Source of the DNA: Hydractinia symbiolongicarpus
Lineage: Eukaryota > Cnidaria > Hydrozoa > Anthoathecata > Hydractiniidae
DNA: 64,000 nt
NCBI RefSeq assembly: GCF_029227915.1
Contig: NC_079881.1
Location: forward strand, 9,672,001-9,736,000
Reading direction: 5' to 3'
Part shown: piece after piece, positions 21,138-32,102 of the stretch
Numbering within the stretch: position 1 is the stretch's first letter
How the letters are laid out: every line of letters begins with the position of its first letter
Notes under the pieces: model-generated
What the model was told of the DNA's origin: nothing
Databases searched by the model: none
The model's input: only the letters and a program-made list of their open reading frames with translations
Translations under genes and position numbers: made by a program

Positions 21138-21210
21138 TGATTCCGCCCGGGCTCGAACCGTGGACCTTGCGCGTGGAAAGCGCATGTGATAACCGCTACA
21201 TTACGGAATC
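21138..21210 (-). tRNA. Val scaffold with anticodon TCC (U25)
   Basis: Loop TTTCCAC; one further step (C34 to T) from the CCC form in the homologous U9/U14 position. It would read glycine GGA. Other lesions are present in the stems. Confidence 0.68.
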
Positions 21211-21301
21211 CAATGAATTTTGGAACCTATGACGAAGGAAAGCAATACAAGGCTAAAATAGCTAGAGAAAAAAGCAAAAACATGTCGCTTGTTAGTTGCC
21301 A

Positions 21302-21374
21302 GATTCCGTAGTGTAGTGGTTATCACGTGCGCTTAAATCGCGCAAGGTCCCCGGTTCGAGCACGGGCGGAATCA
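21302..21374 (+). tRNA. Val scaffold with anticodon AAA (U25)
   Basis: Loop TTAAATC: C36 to A on top of the T37 change of this block gives AAA, formally phenylalanine. Single copy with C61 to A as well; probably a pseudogene. Confidence 0.65.
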
Positions 21375-21617
21375 TTGATGTTTCCGCGAAGCGAACCTCG
21401 GAAGAGCCTCTGTAGGTTCCATGGTGTAATGGTTAGCACTCAGGACTCTGAATTCTGCGATCCGAGTTCAATTCTAGGTTGAACCTGTGCCGTTAGTTGT
21501 GCTTCGGAAGCACCTATTGGGCGTTTGGAAGCAACGGCACTTCAAATATTTTAGTCATTTGCAAGAAGACATTGTAATAACAACGTTCTTCTGAAATGCA
21601 TCGGATTAGGGCACAGT

Positions 21618-22103
21618 GCCTTGTTAGCGCAGTAGGCAGCGCGTCAGTCTCATAATCTGAAGGTCGTGAGTTCGATCCTCACACAGGGCAAGGCTTTTAA
21701 AAGCCGCAGTGAATGAAATGTTTGACGCCTATTACAAAACTAGCAACTCAACAATGATTCCGCCCGGGCTCGAACCGGGGACCTTGCGCGTGTGAAGCGT
21801 ACGTGATAACCGCTACACTACGGAATCCAATAAATTTTGGAACCTATGACGAAGGAAAGCAATACAAGGCTAAAATAGCTAGAGAAAAAAGCAAAAACAT
21901 GTCGCTTGTTAGTTGCCAGATTTCGTAGTGTAGTGATTATCACGTGCGCTTTACACGCGCAAGGTCCCCGGTTCGAGCCCGGGCGGAATCATTGATGTTT
22001 CCGCGAAGCGAACCTCGGAAGAGCCTCTGTAGGTTCCATGGTGTAATGGTTAGCACTCAGGACTCTGAATCCTGCGATCCGAGTTCAAGTCTCGGTGGAA
22101 CCT
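21618..22103. tRNA. U26: Met-CAT, Val-CAC(-), Val-TAC(+), Gln-CTG
   Basis: Met 21618-21690; Val(-) 21755-21827; Val(+) 21919-21991, TAC, one acceptor change; Gln 22032-22103. Confidence 0.89.
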
Positions 22104-22234
22104 GTGCCGTTAGTTGTGCCTCGGAAGCACCTATTGGGCGTTTGGAAGCAACGGCACTTCAAATATTTTAGTCATTTGCAAGAAGACATTGTAATAACAA
22201 CGTTCTTCTGAAATGCATCGGATTAGGGCACAGT

Positions 22235-22720
22235 GCCTTGTTAGCGCAGTAGGCAGCGCGTCAGTCTCATAATCTGAAGGTCGTGAGTTCGATCCTCACA
22301 CAGGGCAAGGCTTTTAAAAGCCGCAGTGAATCAATGTTTGACGCCTATTACAAAACTAGCAACTCAACAATTATTCCGCCCGGGCTCCACCTGGGGAACT
22401 TGCGCGTGTGAAGGGCACGTGATAACCGCTACACTACGGAATCCAATGAATTTTGGAACCAATGACGAAGGAAATCAATACAAGGCTAAAATAGCTAGAG
22501 AAAAAAGCAAAAACATGTCCTTTTTTAGTTGGCAGCTTCCGTAGTGTAGTGGTTTTTCACGTGCGCTTAACACGCGCAAGGTCCCCGGTTCGAGCCCGGG
22601 CGGAATCATTGATGTTTCCGCAAAGCGAACCTCGGAAGAGCCTCTGTAGGTTCCATGGTGTAATGGTTAGCACTCAGGACTCTGAATCCTGCGATCCGAG
22701 TTCAAGTCTCGGTGGAACCT
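22235..22720. tRNA. U27: Met-CAT, Val-CAC(-), Val-AAC(+), Gln-CTG
   Basis: Met 22235-22307; Val(-) 22371-22443, T-arm lesions; Val(+) 22535-22608, one-base insertion in the D-arm; Gln 22649-22720. Confidence 0.86.
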
Positions 22721-22851
22721 GTGCCGTTAGTTGTGCCTCGGAAGCACCTATTGGGCGTTTGGAAGCTACGGCACTTCAAATATTTTAGTCATTTGCAAGA
22801 AGACGTTGTAATCACAACGTTCTTCTGAAATGCATCGGATTAGGGCACAGT

Positions 22852-22924
22852 GCCTTGTTAGCGCAGTAGGCAGCGCGTCTGTCTCAGAATCTGAAGGTCG
22901 TGAATTCGATCCTCACACAGGGCA
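22852..22924 (+). tRNA. Met scaffold with anticodon CAG (U28)
   Basis: CAG at 22885-22887; an extra T-stem/loop change (GTGAATTCG). Confidence 0.72.
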
Positions 22925-23264
22925 AGGCTTTTAAAAGCCGAAGTGAATCAAATGTTTGATGCCTCTTACAAAACTAGCAACTGAACAATGATTCCGCCCG
23001 TGCTCGAACCGGGGACCTTGCGCGTGTGAAGCGCACGTGATAACCGCTACACTACGGAATCCAATGAATTTTGGAACCTATGACGAAGGAAATCAATACA
23101 AGGCTAAAATAGCTAGAGAAAAAAGCAAAAAATGTCGCTTGTTAGTTGCCAGATTCCGTAGTGTAGTGGTTATCACGTGCGCTTAACACGTGCAAGGGCC
23201 CCGATTCGAGCCCGGGCGGAATCATTGATGTTTCCGCGAAGCGAAATTCGGAAGAGCCTCTGTA

Positions 23265-23336
23265 GGTTCCATGGTGTAATGGTTAGCACTCAGGACTCTA
23301 AATCCTGCGATCCGAGGTCTAGTCTCGGTGGAACCT
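23265..23336 (+). tRNA. Gln scaffold with amber anticodon CTA (U28)
   Basis: Loop CTCTAAA; G36 to A gives CTA at 23298-23300, complementary to UAG. The T-loop is GTCTAGT instead of TTCAAGT, which damages the B box, so this copy is probably poorly transcribed. Confidence 0.72.
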
Positions 23337-23467
23337 GTGCCGTTATTTGTGCCTCGGAAGCACCTATTGGGCGTTTGGAAGCAACGGCATTTCAAATATT
23401 TTAGTCATTTGCAAGAAGACATTGTAATAACAACGTTCTTCTGCAATGCATTTGATTAGGGCACAGT

Positions 23468-23952
23468 GCCTTGTTAGCGCAGTAGGCAGCGCGTCAGTCT
23501 CATAATCTGAAGGTCGTGAGTTCAATCCTCACACAGGGCAAGGCTTTTAAAAGCCGCAGTGAATCAAATGTTTGACGCCTATTACAAAACTAGCAACTCA
23601 ACAATGATTCCGCCCGGGCTCGAACCGCGGACCTTGCGCGTGTGAGGCGCACGTGATAACCGGTACACTACGGAATCCAATGAATTTTGGAACCTTTGAC
23701 GAAGGAAATCAATACAAGGCTAAAATAGCTAGAGAAAAAAGCAAAAAATGTCGCTTGTTAGTTGCCAGATTCCGTAGTGTAGTGGTTATCACGTGCGCTT
23801 TACACGTGCAAGGTCCCCGGTTTGAGCCTGGGCGGAATCATTGATGTTTCCGCGAAGCGAAATTCGGAAGAGCCTCTGTAGGTTCCATGGTGTAATGGTT
23901 AGCACTCAGGACTCTGAATCCTGCGATCCGAGTTCAAGTCTCGGTGGAACCT
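23468..23952. tRNA. U29: Met-CAT, Val-CAC(-), Val-TAC(+), Gln-CTG
   Basis: Met 23468-23540; Val(-) 23605-23677 (T32 to C); Val(+) 23768-23840, TAC; Gln 23881-23952. Confidence 0.88.
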
Positions 23953-24083
23953 GTGCCGTTAGTTGTGCGTCAGAAGCACCTATTGGGCGTTTGGAAGCTA
24001 CGGCACTTCAAATATTTTAGTCATTTGCAAGAAGACATTGTAATAACAACGTTCTTCTGAAATGCATCGGATTAGGGCACATT

Positions 24084-24156
24084 GCCTTGTTAGCGCAGTA
24101 GGCAGCACGTCTGTCTCAGAATTTGAAGGTCGTGAGTTCGATCCTCACACAGGGCA
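24084..24156 (+). tRNA. Met scaffold with anticodon CAG (U30)
   Basis: CAG at 24117-24119; further stem changes (GCAC, ATTTGA) suggest decay. Confidence 0.7.
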
Positions 24157-24569
24157 AGGCTTTCAAAAGCCGCAGTGAATCAAATGTTTGACGCCTGTTA
24201 CAAAACTAGCAACTGAACAATGATTCCGCCCTTGCTCGAACCGGGAACCTTGCGGGTGTGAAGCGCACGTGATAACCGCTGCACTACGGAATCCAATGAA
24301 TTTTGGAACGTATGACGAAGGAAATCAATGCAAGGCTAAAATACCTAGAGAAAAAAGCAAAAACGTGTCGCTTGTTAGTTGCCAGATTCCGTAGTGTAGT
24401 GGTTATCACGTGCGCTTCACACGCGCAAGGTCCCCGGTTCGAGCCCGGGCGGAATCATTGATGTTTCCGCGAAGCGAACCTCGGAAGAGCCTCTGTAGGT
24501 TCCATGGTGTAGTGGTTAGCACTCAGGACTCTGAATCCTGCGATCCGAGTTCAAGTCTCGGTGGAACCT
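24084..24569. tRNA. U30: Met scaffold-CAG, Val-CAC(-), Val-CAC(+), Gln-CTG
   Basis: Met scaffold 24084-24156, CAG; Val(-) 24221-24293, several lesions; Val(+) 24385-24457, the only plus-strand Val with CAC; Gln 24498-24569. Confidence 0.86.
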
Positions 24570-24700
24570 GTGCCGTTAGTTGTGCCTCGGAAGCAGCTAT
24601 TGGGCGTTTGGAAGCAACGGCACTTCAAATATTTTAGTCATTTTCAAGAAGACATTGTAATAACAACGTTCTTCTGAAATGCATCGGATTAGGGCTCAGT

Positions 24701-25185
24701 GCCTTGTTAGCGCAGTAGGCAGCGCGTCAGTCTCATGATCTGAAGGCCGTGAGTTCGATCCTCACACAAGGCAAGGCTTTTAAAAGCTGCAGTGAATTAA
24801 ATGTTTGACGCCTATTACAAAACTAGCAACTCAACAATGATTCCGCCCGGGCTCGAACCGGGACCTTGCGCGTGTGAAGCGCACGTGATAACCGCTACCT
24901 TACGGAATCCAATGAATTTTGGAACCTATGACGAAGGAAAGCAATACAAGGCTAAAATAGCTAGAGAAAAAAGCAAAAACATGTCGCTTTTTAGTTGCCA
25001 GATTCCGTAGTGTAGTGGTTATCACGTGCGCTTTACACGTGCAAGGTCCCCGGTTCGAGCCCGGGCGGAATCATTGATGTTTCCGCGAAGCAAACCTCGG
25101 AAGAGCCTCTGTAGGTTCCATGGTGTAATGGTTAGCACTCAGGACTCTAAATCCTGCGATCCGAGTTCAATTCTCTGTGGAACCT
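24701..25185. tRNA. U31: Met-CAT, Val-CAC(-), Val-TAC(+), Gln scaffold-CTA
   Basis: Met 24701-24773 (G37); Val(-) 24838-24909, one base deleted; Val(+) 25001-25073, TAC; Gln scaffold 25114-25185, CTA. Confidence 0.87.
25114..25185 (+). tRNA. Gln scaffold with amber anticodon CTA (U31)
   Basis: CTA at 25147-25149. The B box GAGTTCAATTC is kept and the acceptor is intact; one T-stem mismatch is present. It is the best-preserved of the five CTA genes and the best candidate for a functional UAG suppressor. Natural tRNA-Gln(CUA) suppressors are known elsewhere. Confidence 0.75.
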
Positions 25186-25316
25186 GTGCCGTTATTTGTG
25201 CCTCGGAAGCACCTATTGGGCGTTTGGAAGCAACGGCACTTCAAATATTTTAGTCATTTGCAAGAAGACATTGTAATAACAACGTTCTTCTGAAATGCAT
25301 CGGATTAGGGCTCAGT

Positions 25317-25802
25317 GCCTTGTTAGCGCAGTAGGCAGCGCGTCAGTCTCATGATCTGAAGGCCGTGAGTTCGATCCTCACACAGGGCAAAGCTTTTAAA
25401 AGCCGCAGTGAATCAAATGTTTGACGCCTATTACAAAACTAGCAACTCAAAAATGATTCCGCCCGAGCTCGAACCGGGGACCTTGCGCGTGTGAAGCGCA
25501 CGTGATAACCGCTACACTACGGAATCCAATGAATTTTGGAACCTATGACGAAGGAAAGCAATACAAGGCTAAAATGGCTAGAGGAAAAAGCAAAAACATG
25601 TCGCTTTTTAGTTGCCAGATTCCGTAGTGTAGTCGTTATCACGTGCGCTTAACACGCGCAAGGTCCCCGGTTCGAGCCCGGGCGGAATCATTGATGTTTC
25701 CGCAAAGCGAACCTCGAAAGAGCCTCTGTAGGTTCCATGGTGTAATGGTTAGCACTCAGGACTCTGAATCCTGCGATCCGAGTTCAAGTTTCGGTGGAAC
25801 CT
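25317..25802. tRNA. U32: Met-CAT, Val-CAC(-), Val-AAC(+), Gln-CTG
   Basis: Met 25317-25389 (G37); Val(-) 25454-25526; Val(+) 25618-25690; Gln 25731-25802. Confidence 0.89.
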
Positions 25803-25933
25803 GTGCCGTTAGTTGTGCCTCGGAAGCACCTATTGGGCGTTTGGAAGCAACGGCACTTCAAATATTTTAGTCATTTGCAAGAAGACATTGTAATAACAAC
25901 GTTCTTCGGAAATGCATCGGATTAGGGCACAGT

Positions 25934-26419
25934 GCCTTGTTAGCACAGTAGGCAGCGCGTCAGTCTCATGATCTGAAGGCCGTGAGTTCGATCCTCACAC
26001 AGGGCAAGGCTCTTAAAAGCCGCAGTGAATCAAATGTTTGACGCCTATTACAAAACTAGCAACTCAACAATGATTCCGCCCGGGCTCGAACCGGGGACCT
26101 TGCGCGTGTGAAGCGCACGTGATAACCGCTACACTACGGAAACCAATGAATTTTGGAACCTATGACGAATAAAAGCAATACAAGGCTAAAATAGCTAGAG
26201 AAAAAAGCAAAAACATGTCGCTTGTTAGTTGCCAGATTCCGTAGTGTAGTGGTTATCACGTGCGCTTAACACGCGCAAGGTCCCCGGTTCGAGCCCGGGC
26301 GGAATCATTGATGTTTCCGCGAAGCGAACCTCGGAAGAGCCTCTGTAGGTTCCATGGTGTAATGGTTAGCACTCAGGACTCTGAATCCTGCGATCCGAGT
26401 TCAAGTCTCGGTGGAACCT
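25934..26419. tRNA. U33: Met-CAT, Val-CAC(-), Val-AAC(+), Gln-CTG
   Basis: Met 25934-26006 (G37); Val(-) 26071-26143 (acceptor change); Val(+) 26235-26307; Gln 26348-26419. Confidence 0.89.
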
Positions 26420-26550
26420 GTGCCGTTAGTTGTGCCTCGGAAGCAGCTATTGGGCGTTTGGAAGCAACGGCACTTCAAATATTTTAGTCATTTTCAAGAA
26501 GACATTGTAATAACAACGTTCTTCTGAAATGCATCGGATTAGGGCTCAGT

Positions 26551-27035
26551 GCCTTGTTAGCGCAGTAGGCAGCGCGTCAGTCTCATGATCTGAAGACCGT
26601 GAGTTCGATCCTCACACAAGGCAAGGCTTTTAAAAGCCGCAGTGAATTAAATGTTTGACGCCTATTACAAAACTAGCAACTCAACAATGATTCCGCCCGG
26701 GCTCGAACCGGGACCTTGCGCGTGTGAAGCGCACGTGATAACCGCTACACTACGGAATCCAATGAATTTTGGAACCTATGACGAAGGAAAGCAATACAAG
26801 GCTAAAATAGCTAGAGAAAAAAGCAAAAACATGTCGCTTTTTAGTTGCCAGATTCCGTAGTGTAGTGGTTATCACGCGCGCTTAACACGCGCAAGGTCCC
26901 CGGTTCGAGCCCGGGCGGAATCATTGATGTTTCCGCAAAGCGAACCTCGAATGAGCCTCTGTAGGTTCCATGGTGTAATGGTTAGCACTCAGGACTCTGA
27001 ATCCTGCGATCCGAGTTCAAGTCTCGGTGGAACCT
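26551..27035. tRNA. U34: Met-CAT, Val-CAC(-), Val-AAC(+), Gln-CTG
   Basis: Met 26551-26623 (G37); Val(-) 26688-26759, one base deleted as in U31; Val(+) 26851-26923; Gln 26964-27035. Confidence 0.88.
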
Positions 27036-27166
27036 GTGCCGTTAGTTGAGCCTCGGAAGCACCTATTGGGCGTTTGGAAGCAACGGCACTTCAAATATTT
27101 TAGTCATTTGCAAGAAGACATTGTAATAACAACGTTCTTCTGAAATGCATCGGATTAGGGCACAGT

Positions 27167-27652
27167 GCCTTGTTAGCGCAGTAGGCAGAGCGTCAGTCTC
27201 ATAATCTGAAGGTCGTGAGTTCGATCCTCACACAGGGCAAGGCTTTTAAAAGCCGCAGTGAATCAAATGTATGACGCCTATTACAAAACTAGCAACTCAA
27301 CAATGATTTCGACCGGGCTCGAACCGGGGACCTTGCGCGTGTGAAGCGCACGTGATAACCGCTACACTACGGAATCCAATGAATTTTGGAACCTATGACG
27401 AAGGAAATCAATACAAGGCTAAAATAGCTAGAGAAAAAAGCAAAAACATGTCGCTTGTTAGTTGCCAGATTCCGTAGTGTAGTGGTTATCACGCGCGCTT
27501 AACACGTGCAAGGTCCCCGGTTCGAGCCCGGGCGGAATCATTGATGTTTCCGCAAAGCGAACCTCGAAAGAGCCTCTGAAGGTTCCATGGTGTAATGGTT
27601 AGCACTCAGGACTCTGAATCCTGCGATCCGAGTTCAAGTCTCGGTGGAACCT
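27167..27652. tRNA. U35: Met-CAT, Val-CAC(-), Val-AAC(+), Gln-CTG
   Basis: Met 27167-27239; Val(-) 27304-27376 (acceptor changes); Val(+) 27468-27540; Gln 27581-27652. Confidence 0.88.
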
Positions 27653-27783
27653 GTGCCGTTAGTTGTGCCTCGGAAGCACCTATTGGGCGTTTGGAAGCAA
27701 CGGTACTTCAAAAATTTTAGTCATTTGCAAGAAGACATTGTAATAACAACGTTCTTCGGAAATGCATCGGATTAGGGCACAGT

Positions 27784-28269
27784 GCCTTGTTAGCGCAGTA
27801 GGCAGCGCGTCAGTCTCATGATCTGAAGGCCGTGATATCGATCCTCACACAGGGCAAGGCTTTTAAAAGCCGCAGTGAATCAAATGTTTGACGCCTATTA
27901 CAAAACTAGCAACTCAACAATGATTTCGGCCGGGCTCGAACCGGGGACCTTGCGCGTGTGAAGCGCACGTGATAACCGCTACACTACGGAATCCAATGAA
28001 TTTTGGAACCTATGACGAAGGAAATCAATACAAGGCTAAAATAGCTAGAGAAAAAAGCAAAAACATGTCGCTTGTTAGTTGCCAGATTCCGTAGTGTAGT
28101 GGTTATCACGCGCGCTTAACACGTGCAAGGTCCCCGGTTCGAGCCCGGGCGGAATCATTGATGTTTCCGCAAAGCGAACCTCGAAAGAGCCTCTGTAGGT
28201 TCCATGGTGTAATGGTTAGCACTCAGGACTCTGAATCCTGCGATCCGAGTTCAAGTCTCGGTGGAACCT
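27784..28269. tRNA. U36: Met-CAT, Val-CAC(-), Val-AAC(+), Gln-CTG
   Basis: Met 27784-27856 (G37; T-arm GTGATATCGATC); Val(-) 27921-27993; Val(+) 28085-28157; Gln 28198-28269. First unit of a duplicated trimer (U36-38 = U39-41). Confidence 0.87.
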
Positions 28270-28400
28270 GTGCCGTTAGTTGTGCCTCGGAAGCACCTAT
28301 TGGGCGTTTGGAAGCAACGGCACTTCAAAAATTTTAGTCATTTGCAAGAAGACATTGTAATAACAACGTTCTTCGGAAATGCATCGGATTAGGGCACAGT

Positions 28401-28886
28401 GCCTTGTTAGCGCAGTAGGCAGCGCGTCAGTCTCATGATCTGAAGGCCGTGATATCGATCCTCACACAGGGCAAGGCTTTTAAAAGCCGCAGTGAATCAA
28501 ATGTTTGACGCCTATTACAAAACTAGCAACTCAACAATGATTTCGGCCGGGCTCGAACCGGGGACCTTGCGCGTGTGAAGCGCACGTGATAACCGCTACA
28601 CTACGGAATCCAATGAATTTTGGAACCTATGACGAAGGAAAGCAATACAAGGCTAAAATAGCTAGAGAAAAAAGCAAAAACATGTCGCTTTTTAGTTGCC
28701 AGATTCCGTAGTGTAGTGGTTATTACGCGCGCTTAACACGCGCAAGGTCCCCGGTTCGAGCCCGGGCGGAATCATTGATGTATCCGCAAAGCGAGCCTCG
28801 AAAGAGCCTCTGTAGGTTCCATGGTGTAATGGTTAGCACTCAGGACTCTGAATCCTGCGATCCGAGTTCAAGTCTCGGTGGAACCT
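28401..28886. tRNA. U37: Met-CAT, Val-CAC(-), Val-AAC(+), Gln-CTG
   Basis: Met 28401-28473 (G37 and the same T-arm change as U36); Val(-) 28538-28610; Val(+) 28702-28774; Gln 28815-28886. Confidence 0.87.
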
Positions 28887-29017
28887 GTGCCGTTAGTTGT
28901 GCCTCGGAAGCACCTATTGGGCGTTTGGAAGCAACGGCACTTCAAATATTTTAGTCATTTGCAAGAAGACATTGTAATAACAACGTTCTTCTGAAATGCA
29001 TCGGATTAGGGCACAGT

Positions 29018-29503
29018 GCCTTGTTAGCGCAGTAGGCAGCGCGTCAGTCTCATAATCTGAAGGTCGTGAGTTCGATCCTCACACAGGGCAAGGCTTTTAA
29101 AAGCCGCAGTGAATCAAATGTTTGACGCCTATTACAAAACTAGCAACTCAACAATGATTCCGTCCGGGCTCGAACAGGGGACCTTGCGCGTGTGAAGCGC
29201 ACGTGATAACCGCTACACTACGGAATCCAATGAATTTTGGAACCGATTGCGAAGGAAAGCAATACAAGGCTAAAATAGCTAGAGAAAAAAGCAAAAACAT
29301 GTCGCTTGTTAGTTGCCAGATTCCGTAGTGTAGTGGTTATCACGTGCGCTTAACACGCGCAAGATCCCCGGTTCAAACCCGGGCGGAATCATTGATATTT
29401 CCGCGAAGCGAACCTCGCAAGAGCCTCTGTAGGTTCCATGGTGTAATGGTTAGCACTCAGGACTCTGAATCCTGCGATCCGAGTTCAAGTCTCGGTGGAA
29501 CCT
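29018..29503. tRNA. U38: Met-CAT, Val-CAC(-), Val-AAC(+), Gln-CTG
   Basis: Met 29018-29090; Val(-) 29155-29227 (lesion at C of CCGGGG); Val(+) 29319-29391 (T-loop TTCAAAC); Gln 29432-29503. Confidence 0.88.
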
Positions 29504-29634
29504 GTGCCGTTAGTTGTGCCTCGGAAGCAGCTATTGGGCGTTTGGAAGCAACGGCACTTCAAATATTTTAGTCATTTTCAAGAAGACATTGTAATAACAA
29601 CGTTCTTCGGAAATGCATCGGATTAGGGCACAGT

Positions 29635-30120
29635 GCCTTGTTAGCGCAGTAGGCAGCGCGTCAGTCTCATGATCTGAAGGCCGTGATATCGATCCTCACA
29701 CAGGGCAAGGCTTTTAAAAGCCGCAGTGAATCAAATGTTTGACGCCTATTACAAAACTAGCAACTCAACAATGATTTCGGCCGGGCTCGAACCGGGGACC
29801 TTGCGCGTGTGAAGCGCACGTGATAACCGCTACACTACGGAATCCAATGAATTTTGGAACCTATGACGAAGGAAATCAATACAAGGCTAAAATAGCTAGA
29901 GAAAAAAGCAAAAACATGTCGCTTGTTAGTTGCCAGATTCCGTAGTGTAGTGGTTATCACGCGCGCTTAACACGTGCAAGGTCCCCGGTTCGAGCCCGGG
30001 CGGAATCATTGATGTTTCCGCAAAGCGAACCTCGAAAGAGCCTCTGTAGGTTCCATGGTGTAATGGTTAGCACTCAGGACTCTGAATCCTGCGATCCGAG
30101 TTCAAGTCTCGGTGGAACCT
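29635..30120. tRNA. U39: Met-CAT, Val-CAC(-), Val-AAC(+), Gln-CTG
   Basis: Met 29635-29707; Val(-) 29772-29844; Val(+) 29936-30008; Gln 30049-30120. Copy of U36. Confidence 0.87.
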
Positions 30121-30251
30121 GTGCCGTTAGTTGTGCCTCGGAAGCACCTATTGGGCGTTTGGAAGCAACGGCACTTCAAAAATTTTAGTCATTTGCAAGA
30201 AGACATTGTAATAACAACGTTCTTCGGAAATGCATCGGATTAGGGCACAGT

Positions 30252-30737
30252 GCCTTGTTAGCGCAGTAGGCAGCGCGTCAGTCTCATGATCTGAAGGCCG
30301 TGATATCGATCCTCACACAGGGCAAGGCTTTTAAAAGCCGCAGTGAATCAAATGTTTGACGCCTATTACAAAACTAGCAACTCAACAATGATTTCGGCCG
30401 GGCTCGAACCGGGGACCTTGCGCGTGTGAAGCGCACGTGATAACCGCTACACTACGGAATCCAATGAATTTTGGAACCTATGACGAAGGAAAGCAATACA
30501 AGGCTAAAATAGCTAGAGAAAAAAGCAAAAACATGTCGCTTTTTAGTTGCCAGATTCCGTAGTGTAGTGGTTATTACGCGCGCTTAACACGCGCAAGGTC
30601 CCCGGTTCGAGCCCGGGCGGAATCATTGATGTTTCCGCAAAGCGAGCCTCGAAAGAGCCTCTGTAGGTTCCATGGTGTAATGGTTAGCACTCAGGACTCT
30701 GAATCCTGCGATCCGAGTTCAAGTCTCGGTGGAACCT
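30252..30737. tRNA. U40: Met-CAT, Val-CAC(-), Val-AAC(+), Gln-CTG
   Basis: Met 30252-30324; Val(-) 30389-30461; Val(+) 30553-30625; Gln 30666-30737. Copy of U37. Confidence 0.87.
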
Positions 30738-30868
30738 GTGCCGTTAGTTGTGCCTCGGAAGCACCTATTGGGCGTTTGGAAGCAACGGCACTTCAAATAT
30801 TTTAGTCATTTGCAAGAAGACATTGTAATAACAACGTTCTTCTGAAATGCATCGGATTAGGGCACAGT

Positions 30869-31354
30869 GCCTTGTTAGCGCAGTAGGCAGCGCGTCAGTC
30901 TCATAATCTGAAGGTCGTGAGTTCGATCCTCACACAGGGCAAGGCTTTTAAAAGCCGCAGTGAATCAAATGTTTGACGCCTATTACAAAACTAGCAACTC
31001 AACAATGATTCCGTCCGGGCTCGAACAGGGGACCTTGCGCGTGTGAAGCGCACGTGATAACCGCTACACTACGGAATCCAATGAATTTTGGAACCGATTG
31101 CGAAGGAAAGCAATACAAGGCTAAAATAGCTAGAGAAAAAAGCAAAAACATGTCGCTTGTTAGTTGCCAGATTCCGTAGTGTAGTGGTTATCACGTGCGC
31201 TTAACACGCGCAAGATCCCCGGTTCAAACCCGGGCGGAATCATTGATATTTTCGCGAAGCGAACCTCGCAAGAGCCTCTGTAGGTTCCATGGTGTAATGG
31301 TTAGCACTCAGGACTCTGAATCCTGCGATCCGAGTTCAAGTCTCGGTGGAACCT
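30869..31354. tRNA. U41: Met-CAT, Val-CAC(-), Val-AAC(+), Gln-CTG
   Basis: Met 30869-30941; Val(-) 31006-31078; Val(+) 31170-31242, followed by T4; Gln 31283-31354. Copy of U38. Confidence 0.88.
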
Positions 31355-31485
31355 GTGCCGTTAGTTGTGCCTCGGAAGCAGCTATTGGGCGTTTGGAAGC
31401 AACGGCACTTCAAATATTTTAGTCATTTTCAAGAAGACATTGTAATAACAACGTTCTTCTGAAATGCATCGGATTAAGGCACAGT

Positions 31486-31971
31486 GCCTTGTTAGCGCAG
31501 TTGGCAGCGCGTCAGTCTCATAATCTGAAGGTCGTGAGTTCGATCCTCACACAGGGCAAGGCTTTTAAAAGCCGCAGTGAATCAAATGTTTGACGCCTAT
31601 TACAAAACTAGCAACTGAACAATGATTCCGCCCGTGCTCGAACCGGGGACCTTGCGCGTGTGAAGCGCACGTGATAACCGCTACATTACGGAATCCAATG
31701 AATTTTGGAACCTATGACGAAGGAAATCAATACAAGGCTAAAATAGCTAGAGAAAAAAGCAAAAACATGTCGCTTGTTAGTTGCCAGATTCCGTAGTGTA
31801 GTGGTTATCACGTGCGCTTTACACGCGCAAGGTCCCCGGTTCGAGCACGGGCGGAATCCTTGATCTTTCCGGGAAGCGAACCTCAGAAGAGCCTCTGTAG
31901 GTTCCATGGTGTAATGGTTAGCACTCAGGACTCTGAATCCTGCGATCCGAGTTCAAGTCTCGGTTGAACCT
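31486..31971. tRNA. U42: Met-CAT, Val-CAC(-), Val-TAC(+), Gln-CTG
   Basis: Met 31486-31558; Val(-) 31623-31695; Val(+) 31787-31859, TAC, C61 to A; Gln 31900-31971, acceptor mismatch. Confidence 0.87.
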
Positions 31972-32102
31972 GTGACGTTATTTGTGCCTCGGAAGCACCT
32001 ATTGGGCGTTTGGAAGCAACGGCACTTCAAATATATTAGTCATTTGCAAGAAGACATTGTAATAACAACGTTCTTTTGAAATGCATCGGATTAGGGCACA
32101 GT

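Larger units (their letters stand above)
21001..21486. tRNA. U25: Met-CAT, Val scaffold-TCC(-), Val scaffold-AAA(+), Gln-CTG
   Basis: Met 21001-21073 (G37); Val(-) 21138-21210, TCC; Val(+) 21302-21374, AAA; Gln 21415-21486, degenerate. Mutated copy of U9/U14. Confidence 0.85.
22852..23336. tRNA. U28: Met scaffold-CAG, Val-CAC(-), Val-AAC(+), Gln scaffold-CTA
   Basis: Met scaffold 22852-22924, CAG; Val(-) 22989-23061; Val(+) 23152-23224; Gln scaffold 23265-23336, CTA. Two of the four genes have changed anticodons. Confidence 0.86.
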
